This document shows, in pieces, positions 54,682-63,268 of a DNA stretch of 64,000 nucleotides. Under the pieces are notes generated by a model. The model saw only the letters and a program-made list of their open reading frames with translations. It was not told where the DNA came from and did not search any database. The number at the start of each line of letters is the position of its first letter. Position 1 is the stretch's first letter. The position numbers were made by a program, and so were the translations under genes. The stretch is from Formosa sp. Hel1_31_208 (GTDB lineage: Bacteria > Bacteroidota > Bacteroidia > Flavobacteriales > Flavobacteriaceae), in assembly GCF_900104785.1 (NCBI RefSeq), contig NZ_LT629733.1, positions 2,512,501 through 2,576,500 on the forward strand, in the 5' to 3' direction.

Positions 54682-54811
54682 AGTAGTTAAGTTTAAATGC
54701 TAAAATAATCCAAACATTTATATACTGAAAGTTAATTTCAATGGTTTTATTAACTAAAGTATCTGTCCGATATTTTCTTGCAAAATTCACCCAAATAAAC
54801 TGTGAAAATCT

Positions 54812-54819
54812 TATTTTTG
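54812..54819 (+). promoter_or_regulatory. -7 promoter box of the Gfo/Idh gene
   Basis: TATTTTTG, exact consensus, 16 bp before the ATG at 54836; leader about 11 nt. Confidence 0.5.
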
Positions 54820-54835
54820 TTAAAAACGAAAAACA

Positions 54836-55795
54836 ATGCTAAAAGCTGGTGTACTCGGTGCTGGTCATCTGGGGAAAATTCATTTAAGACTTCTTAGTCA
54901 ATCTGAAAAATATGAGCTCGTTGGATTCTATGATGCCGATGAAGGAAATGCTAAAAAAGTAGAAGAAGAATTTGGTTATAAATACTTTAATACGATTGAA
55001 GCTCTCATAGATGCGGTAGATATGGTAGACATTGTCACACCAACCCTATCTCATTATGATTGTGCCAAAAAGGCTATTGCTAAGGGCAAACATATTTTCA
55101 TAGAAAAACCAATCACCAATACGGTTGAAGAGGCTGAACACATCAGAGAATTATTAGCAGAACATAATATTCGCGGGCAAGTAGGGCATGTTGAACGATT
55201 TAACCCAGCATTCATCGCTGTGAGAGATCAGATTAACAATCCTATGTTTATCGAAACTCATCGGCTTGCCGAATTTAATCCGAGAGGCACCGATGTTCCT
55301 GTAGTTTTAGACTTGATGATTCATGATATCGATATTATATTAAGCGTCGTAAAGTCGAATGTAAAAGTGGTATCTGCAAGTGGGGTTTCAGTGATAAGCG
55401 ACACTCCAGATATTGCTAATGCACGAATTGAATTTGAAAATGGCTGTGTAGCTAATCTTACCGCTAGTCGTATTTCTTTAAAGAATATGAGAAAGACGCG
55501 TTTCTTTCAAAAAGATGCTTACATCTCTGTAGATTTCTTAGAAAAGAAATGTGAAGTGGTAAAAATGAAAGATGCACCAGAACAACCTGGTGACTTTGAC
55601 ATGATTTTACAAAATGCTGAAGGCATTAAAAAGCAAATCTATTTTGATAATCCTGACGTTGCAAATAACAATGCTATTTTGGATGAATTAGAAACCTTTG
55701 CCGATGCAATTAACAATAAGACCACTCCTATTGTAACACTTCATGATGGCACCGAAGCCTTAAGAGTAGCCACCATGATAATTGATCAGTTTTAA
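54836..55795 (+). CDS. Gfo/Idh/MocA-family oxidoreductase
   Basis: 319 residues: Rossmann motif GVLGAGHLGKIHLRLL, YDADEGNAKKVEEEFG, TPTLSHYDCAKKAIAKGKHIFIEKPITNT (EKP lysine), GQVGHVERFNP, VVLDLMIHDIDIIL. The substrate of this NAD(P)-dependent family is not decided; nearby genes do not help. It is followed 10 bp later by a small membrane-protein gene and then hbd, so a run of plus-strand genes begins here. Confidence 0.92.
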   Translation: MLKAGVLGAGHLGKIHLRLLSQSEKYELVGFYDADEGNAKKVEEEFGYKYFNTIEALIDAVDMVDIVTPTLSHYDCAKKAIAKGKHIFIEKPITNTVEEAEHIRELLAEHNIRGQVGHVERFNPAFIAVRDQINNPMFIETHRLAEFNPRGTDVPVVLDLMIHDIDIILSVVKSNVKVVSASGVSVISDTPDIANARIEFENGCVANLTASRISLKNMRKTRFFQKDAYISVDFLEKKCEVVKMKDAPEQPGDFDMILQNAEGIKKQIYFDNPDVANNNAILDELETFADAINNKTTPIVTLHDGTEALRVATMIIDQF

Positions 55796-55805
55796 AACAA
55801 AAAGT

Positions 55806-55988
55806 ATGGATAGAAGATATGTACTTTCTACAATATTGGTCACAACAATTCTGTTGGTGTTAAAACTAACCGATTTAGATTATGACAATCTTCAAAACGA
55901 ATCGTATGGTTGGATTATATCGTTTGTGCTTGTCCTAACTACGATGTGTTATGCTTTATTTTTTAAGTTTAACAAAGTCAACGAATAA
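55806..55988 (+). CDS. Small two-TM membrane protein
   Basis: 60 residues from ATG 55806, with two hydrophobic segments (VLSTILVTTILLVLKL and WIISFVLVLTTMCYALFF) separated by an acidic loop (TDLDYDNLQNESYG). No family is recognised. It lies 10 bp after the Gfo/Idh stop and 56 bp before hbd. Being short, it could be a conserved small membrane protein of Flavobacteriia; an upstream ATG inside the Gfo/Idh gene is less likely. Confidence 0.65.
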   Translation: MDRRYVLSTILVTTILLVLKLTDLDYDNLQNESYGWIISFVLVLTTMCYALFFKFNKVNE

Positions 55989-56044
55989 TTAAAAAACATA
56001 ATAACTAAACCTTCCTTTTACTAGGAAGAACAAATAACATTGAT

Positions 56045-56935
56045 ATGAAAAATATTGCAGTCATTGGTGCAGGTACTATGGGAAATGGTATTGCACATAC
56101 CTTTGCTCAATCTGGATTTAAAGTACAACTCATTGATATTAGCGAAGCCTCTTTAAAACGAGGAATGGATACAATAGCGAAAAATTTAGACCGTATGGTT
56201 GCTAAGGAAAAAATTTCCGAAGCAGATAAGCAAACTACCTTAGATAATATTTCAACATTCACGAGTATTGCAGCTGGTGTCGAATATGCCAGTTTGGTTG
56301 TAGAGGCGGCTACTGAAAATATTGACTTAAAATTAAAAATATTCAAGCAATTAGATGAGGCGTGTCCAGATGACACTATTTTGGCCAGTAACACCTCTTC
56401 CATTTCGATAACACAAATTGCGGCAGTGACGTCTCGCCCTGAAATGGTTATTGGGATGCACTTCATGAATCCAGTACCTATTATGAAATTGGTAGAAATT
56501 ATTCGTGGCTATAATACGAGTGATGAGGTAACAAATACAATTATGGAATTATCTAAAACTTTAGGTAAAGTACCAACTGAAGTCAACGACTATCCTGGAT
56601 TTGTTGCCAATCGTATTTTAATGCCAATGCTTAATGAATCTATTGAAACCTTATACAATGGCGTTGCTGGTGTTGACGAAATTGATACCGTAATGAAATT
56701 AGGTATGGCTCACCCAATGGGCCCATTACAACTAGCCGATTTTATTGGTTTAGATGTGTGTTTATCTATTTTAAATGTCATGTATGACGGCTTCAAAAAC
56801 CCAAAATATGCACCTTGCCCTTTACTCGTTAATATGGTTAGAGCTGGTAAATTAGGTGTAAAATCTGGTGAAGGATTCTATGATTATTCAGAAAGCAGAA
56901 AAGCGGAGCACGTGGCCAAACAATTCTCTAAATAA
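56045..56935 (+). CDS. hbd: 3-hydroxyacyl-CoA (3-hydroxybutyryl-CoA) dehydrogenase
   Basis: 296 residues. GAGTMGNGIAHTFAQSG (NAD-binding), VEAATENIDLKLKIFKQLDE, SNTSSISITQIAAVTSRPE with conserved serine, GMHFMNPVPIMKLVEIIRG (HFMNP histidine), NDYPGFVANRILMPMLNE and PMGPLQLADFIGLD are diagnostic. It oxidises 3-hydroxybutyryl-CoA (or the reverse). It lies in a plus-strand run with the DUF1015 gene; function in butyrate or beta-oxidation metabolism depends on genes elsewhere. Confidence 0.95.
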   Translation: MKNIAVIGAGTMGNGIAHTFAQSGFKVQLIDISEASLKRGMDTIAKNLDRMVAKEKISEADKQTTLDNISTFTSIAAGVEYASLVVEAATENIDLKLKIFKQLDEACPDDTILASNTSSISITQIAAVTSRPEMVIGMHFMNPVPIMKLVEIIRGYNTSDEVTNTIMELSKTLGKVPTEVNDYPGFVANRILMPMLNESIETLYNGVAGVDEIDTVMKLGMAHPMGPLQLADFIGLDVCLSILNVMYDGFKNPKYAPCPLLVNMVRAGKLGVKSGEGFYDYSESRKAEHVAKQFSK

Positions 56936-56998
56936 ATAATGGTACTGATGGCATAATTAGTTTTAAGCCATAAATGCTCGAACTTTAATCATTCAAAT

Positions 56999-58237
56999 AT
57001 GGCAAAAGTAATTCCATTTAAAGCAGTAAGACCTACTAGAGCCGTTGTTGGCTTAGTTGCTGCACGCCCATATCAGAGTTATACCATTTACGAACGAGAA
57101 TCCCGAATGGACTATAACCCTTATAGTTTTTTGCACATTGTTAATCCTGGATATAAATATGATAAAGTCATTACTGGTGATGAACGCTACAAACTGGTTA
57201 AAAATCGCTATTTAGAATTTAAAGAAGATGGTGTGTTTATTCAAGATGATAAACCATCATATTACGTCTATAAAATTATCAATAGGCACGGACAAGAATT
57301 CAACGGCATAATTGCAGCCACTAGCGCTGAAGATTATGAAAATGATGTCATCAAAAAACATGAAGACACCATCGCTAAAAGAGAACAAACCTTTAAAAAC
57401 TACCTACAAACTGTAGGTTTTAATGCAGAACCTGTGCTTCTTACCTATCCTGATAACGAGGTAATTTCAGGAATTATCAAAGAAGCTCAGAAAGGTCATG
57501 CTGAATTTGAATTTACCATGACCTATAAAGACACGCATTACTTGTGGCGATTAGATGACGATGATGCTATAGCTAGAATACAAAATGAGTTTGAAGATAT
57601 GAAAACGGTTTACATTGCTGATGGCCATCACCGATCGTCCTCTTCGAATTTATTATATCAAGACGAAAAAGCCTCAAATCCAAATCACAACGGTAGTGAG
57701 TCCTATAATTTTTTTATGTCGTATTTAATTCCTGAATCTGATTTAGTCATTCATGAATTCAACCGATTGATCAAGGATTTAAATGGTTTGACAAAGGAAG
57801 AATTTTTAATTCGATTAGATGCTATATACCGCATTGAGAATAGAGGTACAATGCCTTACCATCCTTCAAAACCACATCATTTCAGCATGTATTTAGATGG
57901 TGAGTTTTATTCGTTATATCTACGTAAAGCGAATTACAAGTTCAAAACCGCTTTAGATCAATTAGACGCCCAATTATTATATCAAACCATCTTAAAACCA
58001 ATTCTAGGTATTGAAGATTTAAGAAATGATAACCGTATAGAATATGTGAACGGTAGACATGAGATGATTACTATTAAAAGCAGTGTAGATAGTGGCGAAT
58101 TTGAAGTTGGTTTCGGTATGTGTCCAGCCACAGTAAATCAAATAAAACAAATCGCAGATGAAGGGTTGAAAATGCCTCCAAAGAGCACTTATATCCTTCC
58201 AAAATTAAGAAGCGGAATTACCATTTATGAATTTTAA
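56999..58237 (+). CDS. DUF1015 protein
   Basis: 412 residues; IPFKAVRPTRAVVGLVAARPYQSY, then NPYSFLHIVNPGYKYDKVITGDERY, the conserved YIADGHHRSSSSNLLY (GHHR), FNRLIKDLNGLT and IEYVNGRHE. This is the DUF1015 family; an archaeal member is a serine kinase, but no activity can be assigned here. Its stop is 1 bp before the PLPBP start, suggesting translational coupling with the following gene. Cytoplasmic. Confidence 0.92.
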   Translation: MAKVIPFKAVRPTRAVVGLVAARPYQSYTIYERESRMDYNPYSFLHIVNPGYKYDKVITGDERYKLVKNRYLEFKEDGVFIQDDKPSYYVYKIINRHGQEFNGIIAATSAEDYENDVIKKHEDTIAKREQTFKNYLQTVGFNAEPVLLTYPDNEVISGIIKEAQKGHAEFEFTMTYKDTHYLWRLDDDDAIARIQNEFEDMKTVYIADGHHRSSSSNLLYQDEKASNPNHNGSESYNFFMSYLIPESDLVIHEFNRLIKDLNGLTKEEFLIRLDAIYRIENRGTMPYHPSKPHHFSMYLDGEFYSLYLRKANYKFKTALDQLDAQLLYQTILKPILGIEDLRNDNRIEYVNGRHEMITIKSSVDSGEFEVGFGMCPATVNQIKQIADEGLKMPPKSTYILPKLRSGITIYEF

Positions 58238-58238
58238 A

Positions 58239-58901
58239 ATGAATATTACAGAAAGTTTAAAAAATATAAGCGCCCAACTACCCAGCCATGTCACCTTAGT
58301 TGCTGTTTCAAAAACAAAACCTGTTTCTGATTTGATGGAAGCCTACAATGCCGGACAACGTGTTTTTGGTGAAAATAAAATCCAAGAAATGGTTGATAAA
58401 CATGAGCAAATGCCAAAGGACATACAATGGCATATGATTGGTCATGTGCAACGCAATAAGGTCAAGTATATGGCTGAGTTTATCAGTTTAATACACGGTG
58501 TGGATAGTTTAAAACTTCTAAAAGAAATCAACAAACAGGCCAAGAAGCACGATAGAACTATTAATTGCTTGCTTCAAATTAAAATAGCTGAAGAAGATAG
58601 TAAGTTTGGAATGCATCCAACAGATGCTAAAGAATTATTGAGTTCGGAAGAATTTTCTGAATTAAAAAACGTGAGTATCACCGGTGTAATGGGAATGGCG
58701 ACATTTACAGATGACACCAAACAAATTGAACAAGAATTTAACAAACTGAAAGCTACTTTTGAGGAACTTCGTACCATTGACGACTCACTTCAAACCATAA
58801 GTATGGGAATGAGTGGGGATTATCAATTAGCAATTGACTGTGGAAGCACTATGATTCGGGTAGGAAGTAGTATCTTTGGAAGTCGTAATTATTCAAACTA
58901 A
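58239..58901 (+). CDS. YggS/PLPBP PLP-homeostasis protein
   Basis: 220 residues from ATG 58239; an ATG at 58227 overlapping the previous gene is less likely. VTLVAVSKTKPVSDLMEAYNAG carries the PLP lysine; FGENKIQEMVDKHEQMP, IQWHMIGHVQRNKVKYM, SLIHGVDSLKLLKEINKQ, GVMGMATFTDD and SMGMSGDYQLAIDCGSTMIRVGSSIFG are diagnostic. It controls PLP levels and amino-acid pools. Directly after its TAA stop the same frame continues into the exonuclease gene, separated by 12 bp. Confidence 0.93.
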   Translation: MNITESLKNISAQLPSHVTLVAVSKTKPVSDLMEAYNAGQRVFGENKIQEMVDKHEQMPKDIQWHMIGHVQRNKVKYMAEFISLIHGVDSLKLLKEINKQAKKHDRTINCLLQIKIAEEDSKFGMHPTDAKELLSSEEFSELKNVSITGVMGMATFTDDTKQIEQEFNKLKATFEELRTIDDSLQTISMGMSGDYQLAIDCGSTMIRVGSSIFGSRNYSN

Positions 58902-58913
58902 AACTACAACCCT

Positions 58914-60275
58914 ATTTACGCAATAATTGACATAGAAACCACTGGTGGAAAATACAATGAAGAAGGTGTTACTGAAATCGCTATCTACAAATTTGACGGT
59001 CATAAAGTAGTTGATAAATTCATAAGCCTAGTGAATCCAGAACGAGACATCCAACCCTTTGTGGTTAATCTCACAGGGATTAATAGTAATATGCTTAAAA
59101 GTGCACCCAAATTTTATGAGGTAGCCAAGCGTATTGTTGAAATCACTGAAGACTGCATTATCGTAGCACACAATGCCCAATTTGATTATAGAATACTGAG
59201 GACTGAATTCAAACGTTTAGGCTTCGGATTTAAAAGAAAAACATTGTGCACGGTTGAGCTTTCTAAACAACTCATCCCTGGACAGGCGTCTTATAGTTTA
59301 GGGAAATTAACCCGAGCCCTTGGTATTCCAGTGAGCGATAGACATCGGGCTAATGGCGATGCAATGGCTACTGTTAAATTGTTTAAAATGCTTTTGAGTA
59401 AGGATTTGTCAAAACGTATTATAAAGGACAATATCAAGGTTGAAATTATTAAACGTTTAAATGAAACACATAAAACTATTATAGATGCTTTACCTGCGAT
59501 TACAGGAGTGTATTACATACATGACGAAAATGGTGACATCATATACATAGGAAAGAGTAAAAACATTAAGCACCGTATCAATCAACACTTTACAAATAAC
59601 AGTACAAAATCTAAAAAAATACAACTCATAGCAAAATCAGTGACCTATGAATCTACTGGAAGTGAACTTGTAGCCTTGTTAAAAGAAAGTGAAGAGATTA
59701 AACGCAATAAACCACTTTATAACCGAGCATTGCGAAGAACCACATTCACTCACGGCTTATATAGTTTTAAAGATGACAACGGGTATCTCAATTTACAAAT
59801 TAACAAGACAAACATTACAGAAAAACCCATAACGACGTTTAGTAACATGCAAAGCGCAAAAAGCTTTATGTTCAGAATAGTTGAAACTTATGAACTCTGT
59901 CAAAAACTCACTGGTTTATACCCAACAAAATCGAATTGTTTCAATTACACCATTAAAAGCTGTAATGGTGCGTGCATCAATGAAGAACCTGCCGACGTCT
60001 ATAACAAGCGTGTTCAAGAATTGATAGTAAAAAATAGCTATGATAATAAAAATATGGTGATTATAGACCAAGGAAGAGATATCGATGAAAAAAGTGTCAT
60101 CTATATTGAAAATGGCATCTTCAAGGGCTTAGGTTTCTACGATCTCAACCATCAAATAAATAATATCGAAGTACTGGAATCGATTATTACTCCTATGGAA
60201 AACAATAGAGATACACAGCACATTATTCAGAGTTACTTGAGACGAAACAAACGAGTAAAAACGATTTCTTTATAA
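58914..60275 (+). CDS. DEDDh exonuclease with GIY-YIG domain, starting at ATT
   Basis: 453 residues if it starts at ATT 58914, giving YAIIDIETTGGKYNEEGVTE directly. The DEDDh exonuclease motifs (DIETTG, HNAQFDYRILR, then HRANGDAMAT) occupy about residues 1-170; a GIY-YIG nuclease follows (ITGVYYIHDENGDIIYIGKSKNIKHRI in parts), and a UvrC-like C-domain with CFNYTIKSCNGACINEEP. No ATG or GTG precedes the DIETTG motif: the next GTG at 59031 removes it. Relatives start MYAI-IDIETTGG, so ATT is in the start position. It is likely a DnaQ/UvrC-type DNA repair protein. This is the only gene in the window with such a start. Confidence 0.85.
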   Translation: MYAIIDIETTGGKYNEEGVTEIAIYKFDGHKVVDKFISLVNPERDIQPFVVNLTGINSNMLKSAPKFYEVAKRIVEITEDCIIVAHNAQFDYRILRTEFKRLGFGFKRKTLCTVELSKQLIPGQASYSLGKLTRALGIPVSDRHRANGDAMATVKLFKMLLSKDLSKRIIKDNIKVEIIKRLNETHKTIIDALPAITGVYYIHDENGDIIYIGKSKNIKHRINQHFTNNSTKSKKIQLIAKSVTYESTGSELVALLKESEEIKRNKPLYNRALRRTTFTHGLYSFKDDNGYLNLQINKTNITEKPITTFSNMQSAKSFMFRIVETYELCQKLTGLYPTKSNCFNYTIKSCNGACINEEPADVYNKRVQELIVKNSYDNKNMVIIDQGRDIDEKSVIYIENGIFKGLGFYDLNHQINNIEVLESIITPMENNRDTQHIIQSYLRRNKRVKTISL

Positions 60276-60370
60276 AAACAAAGACAAATAAGAGTTTCTT
60301 CATCAATTTCTAGCGTGATATTTGATAAGAACTCATAAAAATGTCAACCGTTATTGAAATCCAAAACAAC

Positions 60371-60417
60371 TCTCTAATTGTATTAGAGAAGAAACAGTAA
60401 AGTTTTTAGTATTTTTG
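60371..60417 (+). promoter_or_regulatory. Promoter and palindrome of the ion channel gene, probably leaderless
   Basis: TATTTTTG (60410-60417) is an exact -7 box with 5 bases before the ATG at 60423, so the transcript may start at the ATG. TCTCTAAT-TGT-ATTAGAGA (60371-60389) lies where the -33 region should be, a palindrome that could be an operator. Confidence 0.55.
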
Positions 60418-60422
60418 AGGTA

Positions 60423-61304
60423 ATGAGTTTAAAAATCACAAAGTCCAACTGGAGAGACAAACTTCATGAAATTATTTATGAAGCAGACACACCTGCTGGT
60501 AAGTTATTTGATGTTATTCTTCTTATTGCCATTCTAGCGAGTATTATTCTTGTGATGCTGGAGAGCGTTAGTAGTTTTGACGCGAAATATCACACCTTTT
60601 TAAATATTTCAGAATGGGTCATTACTATTTTGTTTTCAATAGAGTACATAGCGCGCATTGTTACAGTAAAAAAACCATTTAAGTATATTCTTAGTTTTTA
60701 TGGAGTCATAGATTTATTATCTACAATTCCGAAGTACCTTTCATTGATTCTAGCAGGTTCACATGCATTAGTTGCATTGCGTGCATTGCGATTATTACGT
60801 GTATTCAGAATCTTAAAACTGGCACGCTATTTAGGTGCTTCAAATCAATTAGCCAATGCAATCAAGGCCAGTAGAGCAAAGATTGCCGTGTTTTTATTCG
60901 CTGTAATTATTGCCTCTGTTATTTTTGGTACTATCATGTATTTGGTGGAGGGTGAAGAAAACGGATTTACAAATATTCCAAAAAGTGTGTATTGGTGTAT
61001 TGTTACGCTTACAACTGTAGGTTTTGGTGATATTGCTCCTCAAACACCAGTAGGTCAGTTTATAGCCGCTTTAATCATGATTTTGGGTTATGGTATCATT
61101 GCTGTTCCTACAGGAATAGTCTCTGCAGAATACACCAAAGCAACTGCTGGTGGTGACGAAAAAAATAAAGTTTTGGATGAAGAGCATGAGCAATTAAAAA
61201 ATGTGCATCTCAACACACAATGTTGCGTCAATTGCCTTTCTGAACAACATCAGGATGGCTCCAAATTCTGCTTTAAATGCGGTTGCGAATTACATCATGA
61301 CTAA
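60423..61304 (+). CDS. Voltage-sensor-type ion channel with C-terminal zinc ribbon
   Basis: 293 residues, with a six-helix ion-transport domain. The S4-like helix has arginines at 120, 123, 126 and 129 and lysine at 132, spaced every third residue. The selectivity filter TTVGFGD (197-203) is the potassium-type sequence. After the last helix, a short linker and then a zinc-ribbon-like CCVNC (267-271) and CFKCGC (283-288) end the protein. The fusion to a cysteine ribbon is unusual for channels and suggests redox or metal sensing. It overlaps miaA by 8 bp. Confidence 0.92.
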   Translation: MSLKITKSNWRDKLHEIIYEADTPAGKLFDVILLIAILASIILVMLESVSSFDAKYHTFLNISEWVITILFSIEYIARIVTVKKPFKYILSFYGVIDLLSTIPKYLSLILAGSHALVALRALRLLRVFRILKLARYLGASNQLANAIKASRAKIAVFLFAVIIASVIFGTIMYLVEGEENGFTNIPKSVYWCIVTLTTVGFGDIAPQTPVGQFIAALIMILGYGIIAVPTGIVSAEYTKATAGGDEKNKVLDEEHEQLKNVHLNTQCCVNCLSEQHQDGSKFCFKCGCELHHD

Positions 61305-62208
61305 AGTACTCTTATCAGTTGTAGGACCTACTGCTATTGGAAAAACAGCACTTAGCATACAACTCGCTCAACATTTTAAAACCGAAATTATTTCTGCAGA
61401 CTCAAGGCAATTCTATAAAGAACTGCAAATTGGTACTGCTGCTCCTACTCCAATAGAATTGTCAAGTGCACCACATCATTTCATTAAGCATATATCTGTT
61501 GAAACACATTACAATGTAGGTGCTTTTGAAAACGATGCTATCAATGTATTAACTGAATTATTTAAAACTAATAATGTGGTGGTCATGGTTGGTGGATCTG
61601 GCTTATATGTCAAAGTAGTTACGCATGGACTTGATCAATTTCCAGAAGTAGATCCGTCCATACGAGAAGCGCTCAATGAGCGGTTTCAAGTTAAGGGGCT
61701 TCAACGCCTACAGGAGCAATTAAAAGAGTTAGACCCTCTTAGTTATCAAACTATTGCAATTGATAATCCGCACCGCGTCATTAGAGCTTTAGAAATCTGT
61801 ATCGCGAGTGGACACCCCTATTCATCATTCCTTGATAACAACATTGCAACTAGAGATTTCAAAACACTAACAATTGGCTTAACAGCTGAACGCTCTATTA
61901 TTTATGACCGAATTAATAGGCGTGTAGACCAAATGATGACTGAAGGATTATTAAACGAAGTGAAATCTCTGAAATCAAAACAGCATTTAAACGCATTAAA
62001 TACCGTTGGATATAAAGAGTTATTCAACTATTTAGATGGGGAATGGGATTTGGAGTTTGCAGTTTCAGAAATCAAAAAGAATACACGTCGTTTTGCCAAA
62101 CGGCAACTGACTTGGTTCAAAAAGAATGACAGTACGTTATGGTTTAATTGGGACACCAAAATTAGTGATATTATCGCACGTATTGAGCGTGACATAAAGA
62201 CCTCATAA
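61297..62208 (+). CDS. miaA: tRNA dimethylallyltransferase
   Basis: 303 residues from ATG 61297 (MTKVLLSVVGPTAIGKTAL); an ATG at 61201 inside the channel gene would add 32 unlike residues. GPTAIGKT (P-loop), SADSRQFYKEL, GTAAPTPIEL, VGGSGLYVKVV, NPHRVIRALEI and NTRRFAKRQLTWFKK are diagnostic. It transfers a dimethylallyl group to A37 of tRNAs reading UNN. The ATG overlaps the channel stop as ATGACTAA. The gene is followed by the cold shock gene. Confidence 0.96.
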   Translation: MTKVLLSVVGPTAIGKTALSIQLAQHFKTEIISADSRQFYKELQIGTAAPTPIELSSAPHHFIKHISVETHYNVGAFENDAINVLTELFKTNNVVVMVGGSGLYVKVVTHGLDQFPEVDPSIREALNERFQVKGLQRLQEQLKELDPLSYQTIAIDNPHRVIRALEICIASGHPYSSFLDNNIATRDFKTLTIGLTAERSIIYDRINRRVDQMMTEGLLNEVKSLKSKQHLNALNTVGYKELFNYLDGEWDLEFAVSEIKKNTRRFAKRQLTWFKKNDSTLWFNWDTKISDIIARIERDIKTS

Positions 62209-62240
62209 AGCACTAATTTTAAAATAAAACAAAAAAAAGC

Positions 62241-62269
62241 TTGTTTTTAGTTTATTAATACTAAATTTG
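62241..62269 (+). promoter_or_regulatory. Promoter of the cold shock gene
   Basis: TTG (62241-62243) and TAAATTTG (62262-62269) are 18 bp apart, a near-consensus -33/-7 pair, giving a leader of about 20 nt before ATG 62295. Confidence 0.75.
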
Positions 62270-62294
62270 CAGCTTAAATAATTTAATATATATT

Positions 62295-62486
62295 ATGAGT
62301 AAAGGAATAGTAAAATTCTTCAACGATTCTAAAGGATTTGGATTTATCACAGAAGAAGGAAACAACAAAGAACACTTTGTACACATTTCAGGTTTAATCG
62401 ATGAAGTTCGTGAAGGAGATGAGGTAGAATTTGAATTAACCGAAGGAAAAAAAGGATTGAACGCAATTAACGTAAAAGTTATATAA
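62295..62486 (+). CDS. Cold-shock domain protein
   Basis: 63 residues: MSKGIVKFFNDSKGFGFITEE (RNP1 KGFGFI), then HFVHISGLI (RNP2-type FVHIS) and EVEFELTEGKKGLNAINVKVI. This is a CspA-type nucleic-acid-binding OB fold, acting as an RNA chaperone. Strong promoter and terminator on either side show that it is a single-gene unit. Short leader (about 20 nt) rather than the long cold-shock leader seen in E. coli cspA. Confidence 0.96.
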   Translation: MSKGIVKFFNDSKGFGFITEEGNNKEHFVHISGLIDEVREGDEVEFELTEGKKGLNAINVKVI

Positions 62487-62507
62487 TTTTCGATATTTTT
62501 TTAAAGC

Positions 62508-62538
62508 AAAAAGCCAATCATAATGATTGGCTTTTTTT
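62508..62538 (+). terminator. Terminator of the cold shock gene
   Basis: AAAAAGCCAATCA/TGATTGGCTTTTT, a 13-bp stem with a three-base loop, then T. Symmetric; it may also serve the convergent response-regulator gene. Confidence 0.9.
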
Positions 62539-62554
62539 TATGTCTATTTGAAAA

Positions 62555-63265
62555 TTATGCGTCTTGATTCACGACTAATCTAAAGCCCTCACCATGGATG
62601 TTTAATATTTCAACTTTAGGGTCTAACTTGAGATACTTTCTCAATTTGGCAATATACACATCCATGCTTCGAGATGTAAAATAATTATCATCACGCCAAA
62701 TCTTAGTTAATGCTAGTTCCCGAGGCATCAAATCATTTTCATGAAGTGCAAGCATCCGTAATAACTCATTTTCCTTAGGTGATAATTTAATAGGATCTTT
62801 CCCATCAAATTTTAAAAAGCGTAATTTAGAATTCAGATCAAATTTACCAATCTTAAATTCAAATTGCTTACTATCAGCAATTGTATCTGTCGCTTTGCGT
62901 TGCATGATTGCTTTAATTTTCATTAGAAGCACTTCACTGTCAAACGGTTTGTTCAAATAATCATCTGCACCTACTTTATAGCCTTTTAGCACATCTTCTT
63001 TCATCGCTTTTGCAGTTAAAAAGATAATAGGTACGTCTGTATTCTTTTCTCTTATTTCTTTAGCTAACGTAAACCCATCTTTATAAGGCATCATCACGTC
63101 TAAAATACATAGATCATAATCATCCTTTTTAAATTTCTCAAAGCCTTCCATTCCATTTTTCGCATGAACCACATCATAGTCGTTCATGTTTAAATAATCT
63201 TTTAAAACGGTTCCGAAGTTTGGATCGTCTTCAACTAATAATATTTTCTTATTTTGCTCTTCCAT
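62555..63265 (-). CDS. OmpR-family response regulator
   Basis: 236 residues: receiver domain with VEDDPNFG, phospho-acceptor Asp in CILDVMMPYKDGF, LTAKAM and KPFDSE (lysine), then a winged-helix OmpR DNA-binding domain (KLSPKENELLRMLALHEN, DNYFTSRSMDVYIAKLRKYL). Like RprY. It follows the histidine-kinase gene by 3 bp and is the second gene in the pair. Confidence 0.95.
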   Translation of the reverse strand: MEEQNKKILLVEDDPNFGTVLKDYLNMNDYDVVHAKNGMEGFEKFKKDDYDLCILDVMMPYKDGFTLAKEIREKNTDVPIIFLTAKAMKEDVLKGYKVGADDYLNKPFDSEVLLMKIKAIMQRKATDTIADSKQFEFKIGKFDLNSKLRFLKFDGKDPIKLSPKENELLRMLALHENDLMPRELALTKIWRDDNYFTSRSMDVYIAKLRKYLKLDPKVEILNIHGEGFRLVVNQDA

Positions 63266-63268
63266 AAT

